Program-made: the position numbers and the translations under genes
Shown here: in pieces, positions 11,747-20,000 of the stretch
Position numbering within the stretch: position 1 is the stretch's first letter
How the letters are laid out: each line of letters opens with the position of its first letter
The notes under the pieces: model-generated
What the model saw: the letters and a program-made list of their open reading frames with translations, nothing else
Database searches by the model: none
What the model was told of the DNA's origin: nothing
DNA from: Sulfuritalea sp.
Lineage (GTDB): Bacteria > Pseudomonadota > Gammaproteobacteria > Burkholderiales > Rhodocyclaceae
Assembly (NCBI GenBank): GCA_020048435.1
Contig: JAIFMO010000106.1
Coordinates: forward strand, 1 to 39,095
Length of the DNA: 39,095 nt
Reading direction: 5' to 3'

Positions 11747-12418
11747 TTAGCGTTTTATTTGGCGGACGCCGTCGGGCGTGGCCAATAGCAACAGGTCGGC
11801 GCCGCGACAGGCGAAGAGGCCGTTGGTAACCACGCCGACGATCTGGTTCAGCTTTGTCTCGAAACCGGCCGGGTCGGTGATCGACAGGCCATGCACGTCG
11901 AGAATCACGTTGCCGTTGTCGGTGGTGAAGCCTTCGCGCAGTTTGGGCTGGCCGCCGAGTTTGACCAGTTCGCGGGCAACATAGGCGCGCGCCATCGGAA
12001 TCACCTCGACGGGCAGCGGAAACTTGCCCATGACGCCGACCAGTTTTGACTGGTCGCAGACGCAGACAAATTTGCCGGCGACTGCCGAAACGATCTTCTC
12101 GCGCGTCAGCGCGCCGCCGCCGCCCTTGACCATTTCCAGCTTCTCGGTGATCTCGTCAGCGCCGTCGACATAGACGGGCATTTCAGTGACGTCGTTGAGG
12201 TCGAGCACCTTGATGCCGTGGCCTTCGAGGCGCTTTTTAGTCGCTTCAGAACTGGCGACGGTGGCGGCGATGCGATCCTTGATCGCCGCCAGTTCGTCGA
12301 TGAAGAAATTGGCGGTGGAACCGGTGCCGACGCCGATGATGCTGCCGGCCGGCACGTTGGCCGCGATGTAGTCGCGCGCGGCGCGGGCCACGGCTTGCTT
12401 GAGTTCGTCTTGTGTCAT
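11747..12418 (-). CDS. rpiA: Ribose-5-phosphate isomerase A
   Basis: 223 residues, standard for RpiA, which interconverts ribose 5-phosphate and ribulose 5-phosphate in the non-oxidative pentose phosphate pathway. Visible family motifs: [15 protein letters not shown] (about 29-43, phosphate loop), [13 protein letters not shown] (57-69), DGADEI (85-90) and [11 protein letters not shown] (98-108) with the expected catalytic Glu107. A CGGAGA ribosome site lies nine bases before the ATG. Only 16 bases separate the ATG from the T-run of the preceding lpdA terminator, so its promoter must lie within or upstream of that hairpin. Confidence 0.96.
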   Translation of the reverse strand: MTQDELKQAVARAARDYIAANVPAGSIIGVGTGSTANFFIDELAAIKDRIAATVASSEATKKRLEGHGIKVLDLNDVTEMPVYVDGADEITEKLEMVKGGGGALTREKIVSAVAGKFVCVCDQSKLVGVMGKFPLPVEVIPMARAYVARELVKLGGQPKLREGFTTDNGNVILDVHGLSITDPAGFETKLNQIVGVVTNGLFACRGADLLLLATPDGVRQIKR

Positions 12419-12433
12419 GTGAGCAGTCTCCGT

Positions 12434-12459
12434 TAAAAACGCCCGGTCATGCCGGGCGT
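12434..12459 (-). terminator. Rho-independent terminator after the pyruvate dehydrogenase operon
   Basis: On the minus strand ACGCCCGG, a five-base loop and CCGGGCGT are followed by a T-run. It lies 32 bases past the lpdA stop and just upstream of the rpiA ribosome site. Confidence 0.85.
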
Positions 12460-12490
12460 CATTGATTTTTATGCGGTTGCAAGTATAGGG

Positions 12491-14251
12491 CTATTTTTTT
12501 CGGGACGGCGGCAGGTCGGTGCAACTGCCGTGGGCAGCTTCGGCGGCGAGGCCGACGGATTCGCCCAGTGTCGGGTGCGGGTGGATGGTTTTGGCGATGT
12601 CGATGACGTCCGCGCCCATTTCGATACCCAGACAGACTTCGCCGATCAGGTCGCCGGCATGGGGGCCGACGATGCCGCCGCCGATAACGCGATGGGTTTC
12701 GGCGTCGAACAGTAGCTTGGTGAAGCCGGCGTCGGCGCCCATGGCGATGGCACGGCCCGAAGCGGCCCAGGGGAACAGTCCTTTATCCACGGCGCGGCCC
12801 TGCGCTTTCGCCTGTTCTTCGGTGAGCCCGACCCAGGCAATTTCGGGGTGGGTGTAGGCCACCGACGGGATCACTCTGGCGTCGAAATGCGAATGCTGGC
12901 CGGCGGCGGCTTCGGCGGCAACGTGGGCTTCATGCACGGCCTTGTGGGCGAGCATGGGCTGGCCGACGACGTCGCCGATGGCGAAAATGTGCGGCACGTT
13001 GGTCCGCATCTGCGAGCTGACCTCGATGAAGCCCCGCTCGGTGACGGCCACGCCGGCGGCGGCGGCGTTGATCTTCTTGCCATTCGGCGCGCGGCCGGTG
13101 GCGACCAGTACCATGTCGTAGCGTTGCGGCTCGGCCGGCGCACTCATTTGACTCTCCGCGCCTTCGAACCTGACCCAGATACCATCGGCCTTGGCCTCGA
13201 CCGCCACGGTCCTGGTCTTGAGCATGATGGGCCCGAAGCGTTTCGTGTTCTGTTTTTCCCAGACTTTGACGAGGTCGCGGTCGGCGCCCGGCATCAGGCC
13301 GTCGAGCATTTCGACCACCGAAATTCTGGCACCCAGCGCGGAATAGACCGTGGCCATTTCGAGGCCGATGATGCCGCCGCCGATGACCAGCATTTCTTTC
13401 GGTATGAATCTCAATTCCAGCGCGCCGGTGGAATCGACGATGCGTGGGTCGTCGGGAATGAAGGGCAGCTTCACGGCTGACGACCCGACGGCGATGATCG
13501 CCTTCGCGAACCTCACTACCTTGCGCCCTTCCGCTGTTTCAACGGCGAGGTGATGCGGGCCAATAAAAGCGCCGACGCCGCGCAGCACCTGCACCTTGCG
13601 CGCCTTGGCCATGCCGGCCAGGCCCTGGGTGAGCTTGCCGACGACACGGGATTTGTGCGCCCGCAGTTTGTCGATATCCACCTGCGGCGCGGCGAAGCTG
13701 ACGCCGAGTTCGGCCATGTGTTGCGCCTCTTCCAGCACCGCCGCGACGTGCAGCAGCGCCTTGGAGGGAATGCAGCCGACATTGAGGCAGACGCCACCGA
13801 GGGTGGCGTACTTTTCCACCAGTACCACTTTCATGCCAAGGTCGGCGGCGCGGAAGGCGGCCGAGTAACCGCCGGGGCCGGCGCCCAGAACGAGCATTTC
13901 GCAGTCGAGGTCGGCGGCGCTAATGGGGGTGGCTGGGGTGGGGGCAAGATTGGGCGCAGCGGCTGGAAAAGTCGGCGCTAGCGGTACGGCAGGTGACGCA
14001 TCAACTAGCGTAGCCGCCGGTTCGAGCCGCAGCACCAGCGTGCCTTCACCGACCCGGTCGCCGACCTTGATCAGCACGTCCGTTACCGTGCCGGCGGTTG
14101 GCGCGGGCACGTCCAGCGTCGCCTTGTCTGACTCAAGCGAAATCAGCGTGTCTTCGGCCTTGAGCACGTCGCCCGGCTTGACGTGAACGTCGATCACCGG
14201 CACATCCTTGAAATCGCCGATGGCGGGAATCCTGATATCGATGGCGCTCAC
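12491..14251 (-). CDS. lpdA: Dihydrolipoyl dehydrogenase (E3) with N-terminal lipoyl domain
   Basis: 586 residues, longer than the usual 470 because of an added N-terminal lipoyl domain (1-78, lipoylated K43 in SDKA). An Ala/Pro linker (about 79-115) includes [10 protein letters not shown] (88-97), encoded by a dispersed repeat. The flavoprotein part follows: FAD-binding GAGPGGYSAA (about 123-132), redox pair C155/C160 in CLNVGCIPSK, NAD-binding VIGGGIIGLEMA, second FAD motif FAIGDV, and the dimer-interface catalytic His559-Glu564 in HPHPTLGE. It reoxidises dihydrolipoamide of the pyruvate dehydrogenase complex with NAD+. An E3 with its own lipoyl domain is known from betaproteobacterial PDH complexes. 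Its ATG overlaps the aceF stop (ATGA). Confidence 0.95.
   Translation of the reverse strand: MSAIDIRIPAIGDFKDVPVIDVHVKPGDVLKAEDTLISLESDKATLDVPAPTAGTVTDVLIKVGDRVGEGTLVLRLEPAATLVDASPAVPLAPTFPAAAPNLAPTPATPISAADLDCEMLVLGAGPGGYSAAFRAADLGMKVVLVEKYATLGGVCLNVGCIPSKALLHVAAVLEEAQHMAELGVSFAAPQVDIDKLRAHKSRVVGKLTQGLAGMAKARKVQVLRGVGAFIGPHHLAVETAEGRKVVRFAKAIIAVGSSAVKLPFIPDDPRIVDSTGALELRFIPKEMLVIGGGIIGLEMATVYSALGARISVVEMLDGLMPGADRDLVKVWEKQNTKRFGPIMLKTRTVAVEAKADGIWVRFEGAESQMSAPAEPQRYDMVLVATGRAPNGKKINAAAAGVAVTERGFIEVSSQMRTNVPHIFAIGDVVGQPMLAHKAVHEAHVAAEAAAGQHSHFDARVIPSVAYTHPEIAWVGLTEEQAKAQGRAVDKGLFPWAASGRAIAMGADAGFTKLLFDAETHRVIGGGIVGPHAGDLIGEVCLGIEMGADVIDIAKTIHPHPTLGESVGLAAEAAHGSCTDLPPSRKK
13962..13990 (-). repeat. 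Dispersed palindromic repeat, copy E (in-frame in lpdA)
   Basis: The plus strand reads GCTGGAAAAGTCGGC then GCTAGCGGTACGGC. In the coding sense it gives [10 protein letters not shown], residues 88-97 of LpdA, in the linker between the lipoyl and FAD domains. The core and GGTACGGC arm are identical to consensus; two adjacent pairs differ in the GCCGA arm, costing Ser to Pro. Confidence 0.85.
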
Positions 14252-15699
14252 AGCAGCGTCCTCCGCATGTCGGCCAACAGTTGTCCGAGCGTGGTGGTGA
14301 AGCGCGCCGCCAGCGCGCCGTCGATGACGCGGTGGTCATAGGATAGGGACAGCGGCAGCAGCAAGCGCGGCTCGAAGGCGCTGCCGTTCCACTTCGGCTT
14401 CATTTCCGCCTTGGACACGCCAAGGACGGCAACTTCCGGCGCGTTGATGATGGGCGTAAAGGCGGTGCCGCCGATGCCGCCCAGGCTGGAAATGGTGAAG
14501 CAGCCACCCTGCATTTCGGTGGGGCCGAGCTTGCCTTCGCGCGCCTTCCTGGCCAGCGCCGAGGTTTCCTGGACGATGTCGACCACGCCCTTCTTGTCGG
14601 CTTCTTTCAGCACCGGCACCACCAGTCCGTTAGGCGTGTCGGCGGCAAAACCGATGTTGTAGTAATGCTTGAAGACGAGACTGACATCGCCATTTTCGGC
14701 CGTCGTCAGCGAGGTATTGAACTCGGGGAATTTCTTTAGCGCCGCAACCACGGCCTTGATGAGGAAAGCCAGCAGGGTGATCTTGACACCGGATTTCTCG
14801 TTTTCGCGATTGAGCGCGACGCGGAAGGCCTCAAGCCCGGTGATGTCGGCTTCGTCGAACTGGGTGACATGCGGAATCATCGCCCAGTTGCGGGCGAGGT
14901 TGGCGCCGGAGATCTTCTGGATGCGCGACAACGGCTTCGTTTCGACCGGGCCAAATTTGGCGAAGTCGACCTTCGGCCAGGGCAGCAGGCTTAGTTGAAC
15001 ACCTTGACCGCCTTGGTTGCCGCTGCCAGCCGCTGCCGGAGTGGCGGCGGTTGGGGCGGCGGCGCTGCCATTCATCACGCCTTTGACAAAGGACTGCACG
15101 TCGGACGGGAGGATGCGGCCCTTGGGTCCGCTACCGGTAACGCGGGTTATGTCGACGCCGAGTTCGCGGGCGTAGCGCCGCGCCGAAGGGCTGGCGTGCG
15201 GCTTGCCACCGCCGGACTGCTCCGATGCCATTTCGGAGGGCGTGGGCATGGTGATTTTCGATGGCGCCGTGGTGGGCTCGGCTTCGCTCGGGCGCAGTTC
15301 GCAAACCGGTGCATCCGCTTCCATGGTTGCGGTGGCAGGCGGCGGCGCGGCGGCAGCGGCCGAAAAAGTCGGCGGTAGCGGTACGGCAACAGCGGGGGCG
15401 GGCGTGGCTACTATGGGTGCCGCGGCGGTAGCCACCGCAGTAGCCGGCGCGGTAGCCTCAAGCACCACCACCCGCGCGCCCTCGGATACCTTGTCGCCCA
15501 CCGTGATCAGCACCTCCTTCACCGTGCCGGCCACGGGCGAGGGCACGTCCACCGTCGCCTTGTCGGATTCCAGCGTAATGAGGGTGTCTTCAGCCTTGAC
15601 GATGTCGCCGGCCTTCACATGCACCTCGATCACCGGTACGTCGCTGAAATCGCCAATGGCGGGAACCCTTACTTCAACTGTTTCGATCAGTGCGCTCAT
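14248..15699 (-). CDS. aceF: Pyruvate dehydrogenase complex dihydrolipoamide acetyltransferase (E2)
   Basis: 483 residues with one lipoyl domain (1-80, lipoylated K47 in ESDKATVDVPSP), an Ala/Pro linker of about 85 residues, the E3/E1-binding domain (about 167-205, ASPSARRYARELGVD...GPKGRI), a second short linker, and the acetyltransferase core (about 250-483) ending with SYDHRVIDG (His456, Asp460). It transfers acetyl groups from lipoamide to CoA and forms the complex core. E. coli E2 has three lipoyl domains; here one is on E2 and one on E3. The first linker contains AVPLPPTFSA (105-114), encoded by a dispersed repeat. It lies three bases after aceE and overlaps lpdA, so it is in the middle of a tightly coupled operon. 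Confidence 0.96.
   Translation of the reverse strand: MSALIETVEVRVPAIGDFSDVPVIEVHVKAGDIVKAEDTLITLESDKATVDVPSPVAGTVKEVLITVGDKVSEGARVVVLEATAPATAVATAAAPIVATPAPAVAVPLPPTFSAAAAAPPPATATMEADAPVCELRPSEAEPTTAPSKITMPTPSEMASEQSGGGKPHASPSARRYARELGVDITRVTGSGPKGRILPSDVQSFVKGVMNGSAAAPTAATPAAAGSGNQGGQGVQLSLLPWPKVDFAKFGPVETKPLSRIQKISGANLARNWAMIPHVTQFDEADITGLEAFRVALNRENEKSGVKITLLAFLIKAVVAALKKFPEFNTSLTTAENGDVSLVFKHYYNIGFAADTPNGLVVPVLKEADKKGVVDIVQETSALARKAREGKLGPTEMQGGCFTISSLGGIGGTAFTPIINAPEVAVLGVSKAEMKPKWNGSAFEPRLLLPLSLSYDHRVIDGALAARFTTTLGQLLADMRRTLL
15359..15387 (-). repeat. Dispersed palindromic repeat, copy F (in-frame in aceF)
   Basis: The plus strand reads GCCGAAAAAGTCGGC then GGTAGCGGTACGGC. In the coding sense it gives AVPLPPTFSA (residues 105-114 of AceF) in the linker between the lipoyl and peripheral-subunit-binding domains. 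One core change (GCTAGC to GGTAGC) alters Ala to Pro, keeping the Ala/Pro linker character. Confidence 0.85.
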
Positions 15700-15702
15700 G
15701 GC

Positions 15703-18411
15703 TTAAACCTTCACCGGATTCGGCTTGTTGGGGTCGAGACCGTATTTCACGATGGCTGCGGCTACCTTGGCGGCATCGATGGCGCCGTCGTCGGCCAGCG
15801 CGCGCAAGGCGGTCAGAGTGATCCAGCGGCGGTCGACCTCGAAGAAATGGCGCAACTGCTCGCGCGTGTCGGAGCGGCCGTAGCCGTCGGTGCCAAGCAC
15901 GGCATAGCGACGCCCCCCCGTGCCACTGGCCGCGACAAAGGGCCGGATCTGCTCGGCGAACATGCGCGTGTAGTCGGTGGCGGCGATGACCGGGCCGCGG
16001 GTGTCGCCCAGGCAGGCAGAGACATGGCAGGCCTGCTTCGGTTCGTCCGGATGCAGCAGGTGGTAACGGGTGCATTCGTGGCCGTTGCGCGCCAGTTCGG
16101 TGAAGCTGGGGCAAGACCACAGGTCGGCTTCGACGCCCCAGTCGACGCGCAGCAATTCGGCGGCGGCGACGGCCTCGCGGAAGATGGCGCCAGAGCCCAG
16201 CAACTGCACGCGCGGGCCGTTGTTGGCGGCGCCTTTGCGGAACAGGTACATGCCCTTGAGGATGTCCTGTTCTGCTCCCTCGGGCATGGCCGGGTGCTCG
16301 TAGTTCTCGTTCATCACCGTCAGGTAATAGAACACGTCCTCCTGCTCGGCCACCATGCGGCGCAGGCCGTCCTGCACGATCACCGCCAGTTCGTAGGCGA
16401 AAGTCGGGTCGTAGGAAATGCAGCTGGGAATGGTTGCCGACAACACATGCGAATGACCGTCTTCGTGTTGCAGGCCTTCGCCGTTCAGCGTGGTGCGCCC
16501 GGCAGTGCCGCCGACGAGGAAGCCGCGCGCGCGCGAGTCGCCCGCCGCCCACCACAGGTCCATGGTGCGTTGCAGGCCGAACATCGAATAGAAGATGAAA
16601 AAGGGCACCATCTGCACGCCGTGGGTCGAATAGGCGGTGGCGGCGGCGATCCAGTCAGCCATGGCGCCGGGCTCGTTAATGCCTTCCTGCAACATCTGGC
16701 CGTCCTTCGATTCCTTGTAGAACATCAGCTGGTCGGCATCCTGTGGCACGTAGTTCTGCCCCTGCTGGTTCCAGATGCCGTACTGGCGGAACATGCCTTC
16801 CATGCCGAAGGTGCGCGATTCGTCGGGCACGATGGGCACGACGCGGCGGCCGAGCACCTTGTCCTTCAACAGCACGTTGAGGATGCGGACGATGGCCATG
16901 GTGGTCGAGATTTCGCGGCCCTCGCCGGTCGCCTTCAGCAGCGCGTCGAAGGCGGTCAGCGGTGGCACCGGCAGCGGCTCGACCGAGCGGCGGCGCTGCG
17001 GCATGTAACCGCCCAGCGCTACGCGCGCATCGCGCATGTAGTTGAGTTCCGGCGAGCCCTCGTCGAATTTCAGGTAGGGCGGCGTCGTCTCCAGTTGTTC
17101 GTCGGTGATGGGCAGCTTGAAGCGGTCGCGGAAGGCCTTGAGCGAGGTGGTACCCATCTTCTTCTGCTGGTGGGTGATGTTCTGCGCCTCGCCCGCCTCG
17201 CCCATGCCGTAGCCCTTGATGGTCTTGGCGAGGATGACGGTCGGTTGGCCCTTGTGCTCGATGGCGGCCTGGTAGGCGGCGAAGACCTTGTGCGGATCGT
17301 GGCCGCCGCGATTCAACCGCCAGATGTCGTCGTCGGACCAACTGGCGACCATGGCCTTCAGTTCCGGCGTATTGAAGAAATGCTCGCGGACATAAGCGCC
17401 GTCCTTGGATTTGAAGTTCTGATATTCGCCGTCGACGCATTCCATCATCCGCTGACGCAACAGTCCCTTTTTGTCCCGCGCCAGCAACGGGTCCCAGTAG
17501 CCGCCCCAGACGACCTTGATGACGTTCCAGCCGGCACCACGGAAATCGGCTTCGAGTTCCTGGATGATCTTGCCGTTGCCGCGCACCGGGCCGTCAAGGC
17601 GCTGCAAGTTGCAGTTGATAACGAAAATCAGGTTGTCGAGCCTCTCGCGCCCGGCCATGCCAATGGCGCCCTTGGACTCCGGTTCGTCCATCTCGCCGTC
17701 GCCCATGAAGGCCCACACCTTGCGGTTGGTGGCATCGACATGGCTGCGGTCGTGCATGTACTTCATGAAGCGGGCTTGGTAGATGGCCTGCAAAGGGCCG
17801 AGGCCCATCGACACCGTCGGAAACTGCCAGAAGTCCGGCATCAGCCACGGGTGGGGGTAGGAGGTAACGCCCTTGCCGTCAACGTCCTGGCGAAAACCGT
17901 CGAGCTGCTCCGCGCTCAGGCGGCCGAGCAGGAAAGCGCGGGCATAGATGCCGGGCGCGGAATGGCCCTGGATGAAAATGAGGTCGCCGCCATGCTGCTC
18001 GGATGGCGAATGCCAGAAATGAATGAAGCCGACGTCGTAGAGCGTGGCGGCCGAGGCGAAACTGGCGATGTGGCCGCCGAGGTTCGCGTGATCCTTGTTG
18101 GCGCGCAGCACCATGGCCAGCGCGTTCCAGCGGATATAGGCGCGAATCCTGTTTTCGAGCGCGTAATCGCCCGGCGCCACCATCTGGCGCTCCGTCGGGA
18201 TGGTGTTCACGTACTCGGTGTTGGCGTAGTAGGGCTGGTTGATGCCGGCGCGGCGTCCCAGTTCGATCAGGTGTTCGATCAGAAAATGGGCGCGTTCGGC
18301 GCCGCCGTGTTCGATGACGGCTTCGAGGGCATCCAGCCACTCGCGTGTTTCCTGGGGGTCGGTATCGCCAGCGAATCGGGATGGCGCCACGGTGGACGGC
18401 ACGGTTGACAT
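15703..18411 (-). CDS. aceE: Pyruvate dehydrogenase E1 component, homodimeric type
   Basis: 902 residues, close to the usual 885-900 of homodimeric AceE. It decarboxylates pyruvate with thiamine diphosphate and passes the acetyl group to E2 lipoamide. Seen: the conserved start region with HFLIEHLIELGRRAG and NQPYYANTEYVNTI, HPWLMPDFWQFPTVSMGLGP, the ThDP motif GDGEMDEPES (237-246) with NCN (266-268), and the C-terminal transketolase-like part with YGRSDTREQLRHFFEVD. An AAGGAG site lies about six bases before the ATG. It is the first gene of the aceE-aceF-lpdA operon and is transcribed divergently from the alpha-glucan genes across a 315-base gap. No PdhR-type regulator gene is visible nearby. 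Confidence 0.97.
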   Translation of the reverse strand: MSTVPSTVAPSRFAGDTDPQETREWLDALEAVIEHGGAERAHFLIEHLIELGRRAGINQPYYANTEYVNTIPTERQMVAPGDYALENRIRAYIRWNALAMVLRANKDHANLGGHIASFASAATLYDVGFIHFWHSPSEQHGGDLIFIQGHSAPGIYARAFLLGRLSAEQLDGFRQDVDGKGVTSYPHPWLMPDFWQFPTVSMGLGPLQAIYQARFMKYMHDRSHVDATNRKVWAFMGDGEMDEPESKGAIGMAGRERLDNLIFVINCNLQRLDGPVRGNGKIIQELEADFRGAGWNVIKVVWGGYWDPLLARDKKGLLRQRMMECVDGEYQNFKSKDGAYVREHFFNTPELKAMVASWSDDDIWRLNRGGHDPHKVFAAYQAAIEHKGQPTVILAKTIKGYGMGEAGEAQNITHQQKKMGTTSLKAFRDRFKLPITDEQLETTPPYLKFDEGSPELNYMRDARVALGGYMPQRRRSVEPLPVPPLTAFDALLKATGEGREISTTMAIVRILNVLLKDKVLGRRVVPIVPDESRTFGMEGMFRQYGIWNQQGQNYVPQDADQLMFYKESKDGQMLQEGINEPGAMADWIAAATAYSTHGVQMVPFFIFYSMFGLQRTMDLWWAAGDSRARGFLVGGTAGRTTLNGEGLQHEDGHSHVLSATIPSCISYDPTFAYELAVIVQDGLRRMVAEQEDVFYYLTVMNENYEHPAMPEGAEQDILKGMYLFRKGAANNGPRVQLLGSGAIFREAVAAAELLRVDWGVEADLWSCPSFTELARNGHECTRYHLLHPDEPKQACHVSACLGDTRGPVIAATDYTRMFAEQIRPFVAASGTGGRRYAVLGTDGYGRSDTREQLRHFFEVDRRWITLTALRALADDGAIDAAKVAAAIVKYGLDPNKPNPVKV

Positions 18412-18537
18412 GCGGTCTCCTTGTTATGTTTGTGTTGTGGGCGGCCTGGCGACGGGGTTGCCGCGCCAGCCGTTGTTGCACGGTGTGTTGGCCGGATGGG
18501 CCGGGCAAGTGGTTCCGCGCCGTAATGTAAAGCAGCG

Positions 18538-18581
18538 GGCGGCATGCCGCAATCGTGCAGTGCAGCGCGCGGCGTGCCGCC
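18538..18581. repeat. Inverted repeat in the aceE/GH57 promoter region
   Basis: GGCGGCATGCCGC (18538-18550) and GCGGCGTGCCGCC (18569-18581) are complementary apart from one G-T position, with an 18-base spacer. Each arm also contains its own smaller palindrome (GCGGCATGCCGC; GGCGTGCC). It could be a regulator binding site or a transcript hairpin; the sequence alone does not decide. Confidence 0.6.
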
Positions 18582-18674
18582 GGGCAGGGTGGCAACGCCA
18601 GGGTCAGTGCCAGCGGTTGCCCCGCCAGCGCCATTTTTGTCTATCATGTTCCGCGCGTCAGCAATGCGTCGCTT

Positions 18675-18726
18675 GTATCAATCGTCCGTATCAATCGTCT
18701 GTATCATTCGCCTGTATCATTCGCCT
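18675..18726 (+). repeat. Four 13-bp tandem repeats ending at a start codon
   Basis: Two units of GTATCAATCGTCC/T are followed by two of GTATCATTCGCCT, each exactly 13 bases. The last unit ends immediately before the ATG at 18727. No Shine-Dalgarno-like sequence is present in the repeats. Because 13 is not a multiple of three, a change in unit number would shift any upstream in-frame start. Confidence 0.9.
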
Positions 18727-19920
18727 ATGCCAGCCAACGAAATCATTCATCACGCGCTGGTGCTCAACTTGCACCAGCCTTCCGGCAACCTGGAAGCACT
18801 GCTCGACCATGAATCCTGGGAGCCGCGCGAGATCCTCGAAGCCATGGATCGCATGCCGCGCACCCTCTGGGGTTACGAAGACGTGGCGAGAGTACATCTC
18901 TCGATGTCGGGCACCTTGCTCGAAACTCTCTCCAATCCCGACTTCCAGAGCCGCGTCTATGGCTATGTCGACTGCGGCGCCCTGCTGTGGCACCTGCAGA
19001 ACCAGGCACTGTTCCGCATCCTGGGCACCGGCTACTACCATCCGGTGCTGCCGCTGATCCCGGAGGCCGACCGCGCTGAGCAAATGGGCCGCTGGCGTGG
19101 CATCGCCAGCCACCTGTTCTCGCGCACCGACTTCCAGGGTTTCTGGCCACCCGAGATGGGTTTCAGCATGGAACTGATCCCGCTGCTCAAGCGATTCGGC
19201 TACCGCTATGTGCTGGTCGATAGCAACCATGTCGAGGCGGTGACGCCGATGTCGTGGGAGGAATTGCGCTATCGGCCGCATATCGCCCGTCACGGCGACG
19301 ACGAGATCATCGTCATCGTGCGCGACCGCGAGCTTTCCGACGCCCAGTTGTCGGGCATGGACCTGGATTGGTTCGTCAACGAGGTGACGCAGCGCACCCG
19401 TCACTGCGATTTCGAACCGCTGGTGACGACAGCCACCGACGGCGACAACGGCGGCTGGTTCCGCAATCACTCGTTCGAGGCCAACTTCTGGGGGCTGTAC
19501 CGCAACCTGCTCGACCGCGCGCGGGCCGGCACCAGTCCGATACGACCGACGTTCATCGACGATTACCTCGATCAGCACGGCGCCCATGGCGAGGTGCGGG
19601 TGCTGACCGGCGCCTGGAATACCGGCTGGCATCATGGCCAGGGTTTCTTGCAATGGACCGGCTCCGAATTGCAACGCGATGCCCTGGCGCGCGTTGCCGA
19701 GACCAGCAAGGCGGTAAACGACACCCGCTGGCGTGCCGGCGAGTTGCACCGCACGGATGGCGAACTACTTTATTTGCTGGAACAGGCGATGTGGCATTTG
19801 TTGCGCGCCGAAACGAGCTGCAACTTCTATTGGGGCGAAGCCTGGGTCTGGCGCGCGCACGAAGATTTGAACGCCAGCTGGGCGAACCTGGAGCAGGCGC
19901 GTCGTTGCCTGGGTGAGTAG
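18727..19920 (+). CDS. GH57 family glycoside hydrolase (short form)
   Basis: 397 residues from the ATG at 18727; the frame stays open upstream to 18544, but conserved sequence begins only at IIHHALVLNLHQPSG, so this start is preferred. It has GH57 features: the LHQP motif (about 15-18), the nucleophile candidate Glu143 in GFWPPEMGFS, and the acid/base candidate Asp238 in TATDGDNGGWF. GH57 enzymes are retaining alpha-glucan hydrolases, transglycosylases or branching enzymes acting in the cytoplasm. This one lacks the long C-terminal helical domain of GH57 branching enzymes, so an alpha-amylase-like or glucanotransferase role is more likely, but the exact reaction cannot be set from sequence. 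It is first in a plus-strand row with GlgA, another GH57 and GlgB. It is paralogous to the GH57-like gene at 29896-31254. Confidence 0.85.
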   Translation: MPANEIIHHALVLNLHQPSGNLEALLDHESWEPREILEAMDRMPRTLWGYEDVARVHLSMSGTLLETLSNPDFQSRVYGYVDCGALLWHLQNQALFRILGTGYYHPVLPLIPEADRAEQMGRWRGIASHLFSRTDFQGFWPPEMGFSMELIPLLKRFGYRYVLVDSNHVEAVTPMSWEELRYRPHIARHGDDEIIVIVRDRELSDAQLSGMDLDWFVNEVTQRTRHCDFEPLVTTATDGDNGGWFRNHSFEANFWGLYRNLLDRARAGTSPIRPTFIDDYLDQHGAHGEVRVLTGAWNTGWHHGQGFLQWTGSELQRDALARVAETSKAVNDTRWRAGELHRTDGELLYLLEQAMWHLLRAETSCNFYWGEAWVWRAHEDLNASWANLEQARRCLGE

Positions 19921-20000
19921 CGATGCCAGGTTCCGCCAGACTCTCGGCACGGCACGCTTTGCGGGTCAGTTGATCATTTGACGCTAAAGGTTACGCGCTA

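Larger units (their letters stand above)
18412..18726. other. Divergent intergenic region between aceE and the GH57 gene
   Basis: This 315-base stretch should hold the promoters of the pyruvate dehydrogenase operon (leftward) and the plus-strand alpha-glucan operon (rightward). I could not fix a convincing -35/-10 pair. Two structures stand out: an inverted repeat at 18538-18581 and four 13-base tandem repeats at 18675-18726. Confidence 0.6.

Noticed and set aside
15619-18408. Plus-strand open frame of 929 codons opposite aceE
   Set aside because: Antisense shadow of a confidently identified gene. High GC and codon bias leave the opposite frame open; the translation is His/Gly/Val/Arg-rich with no family motif.
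18544-18726. Upstream extension of the short GH57 gene through the 13-bp repeats
   Set aside because: The added residues are repeat-coded (YQSSVSIVCIIRLYHS) and precede the conserved start; no ribosome site was found for the upstream ATGs. Kept only as a possibility.
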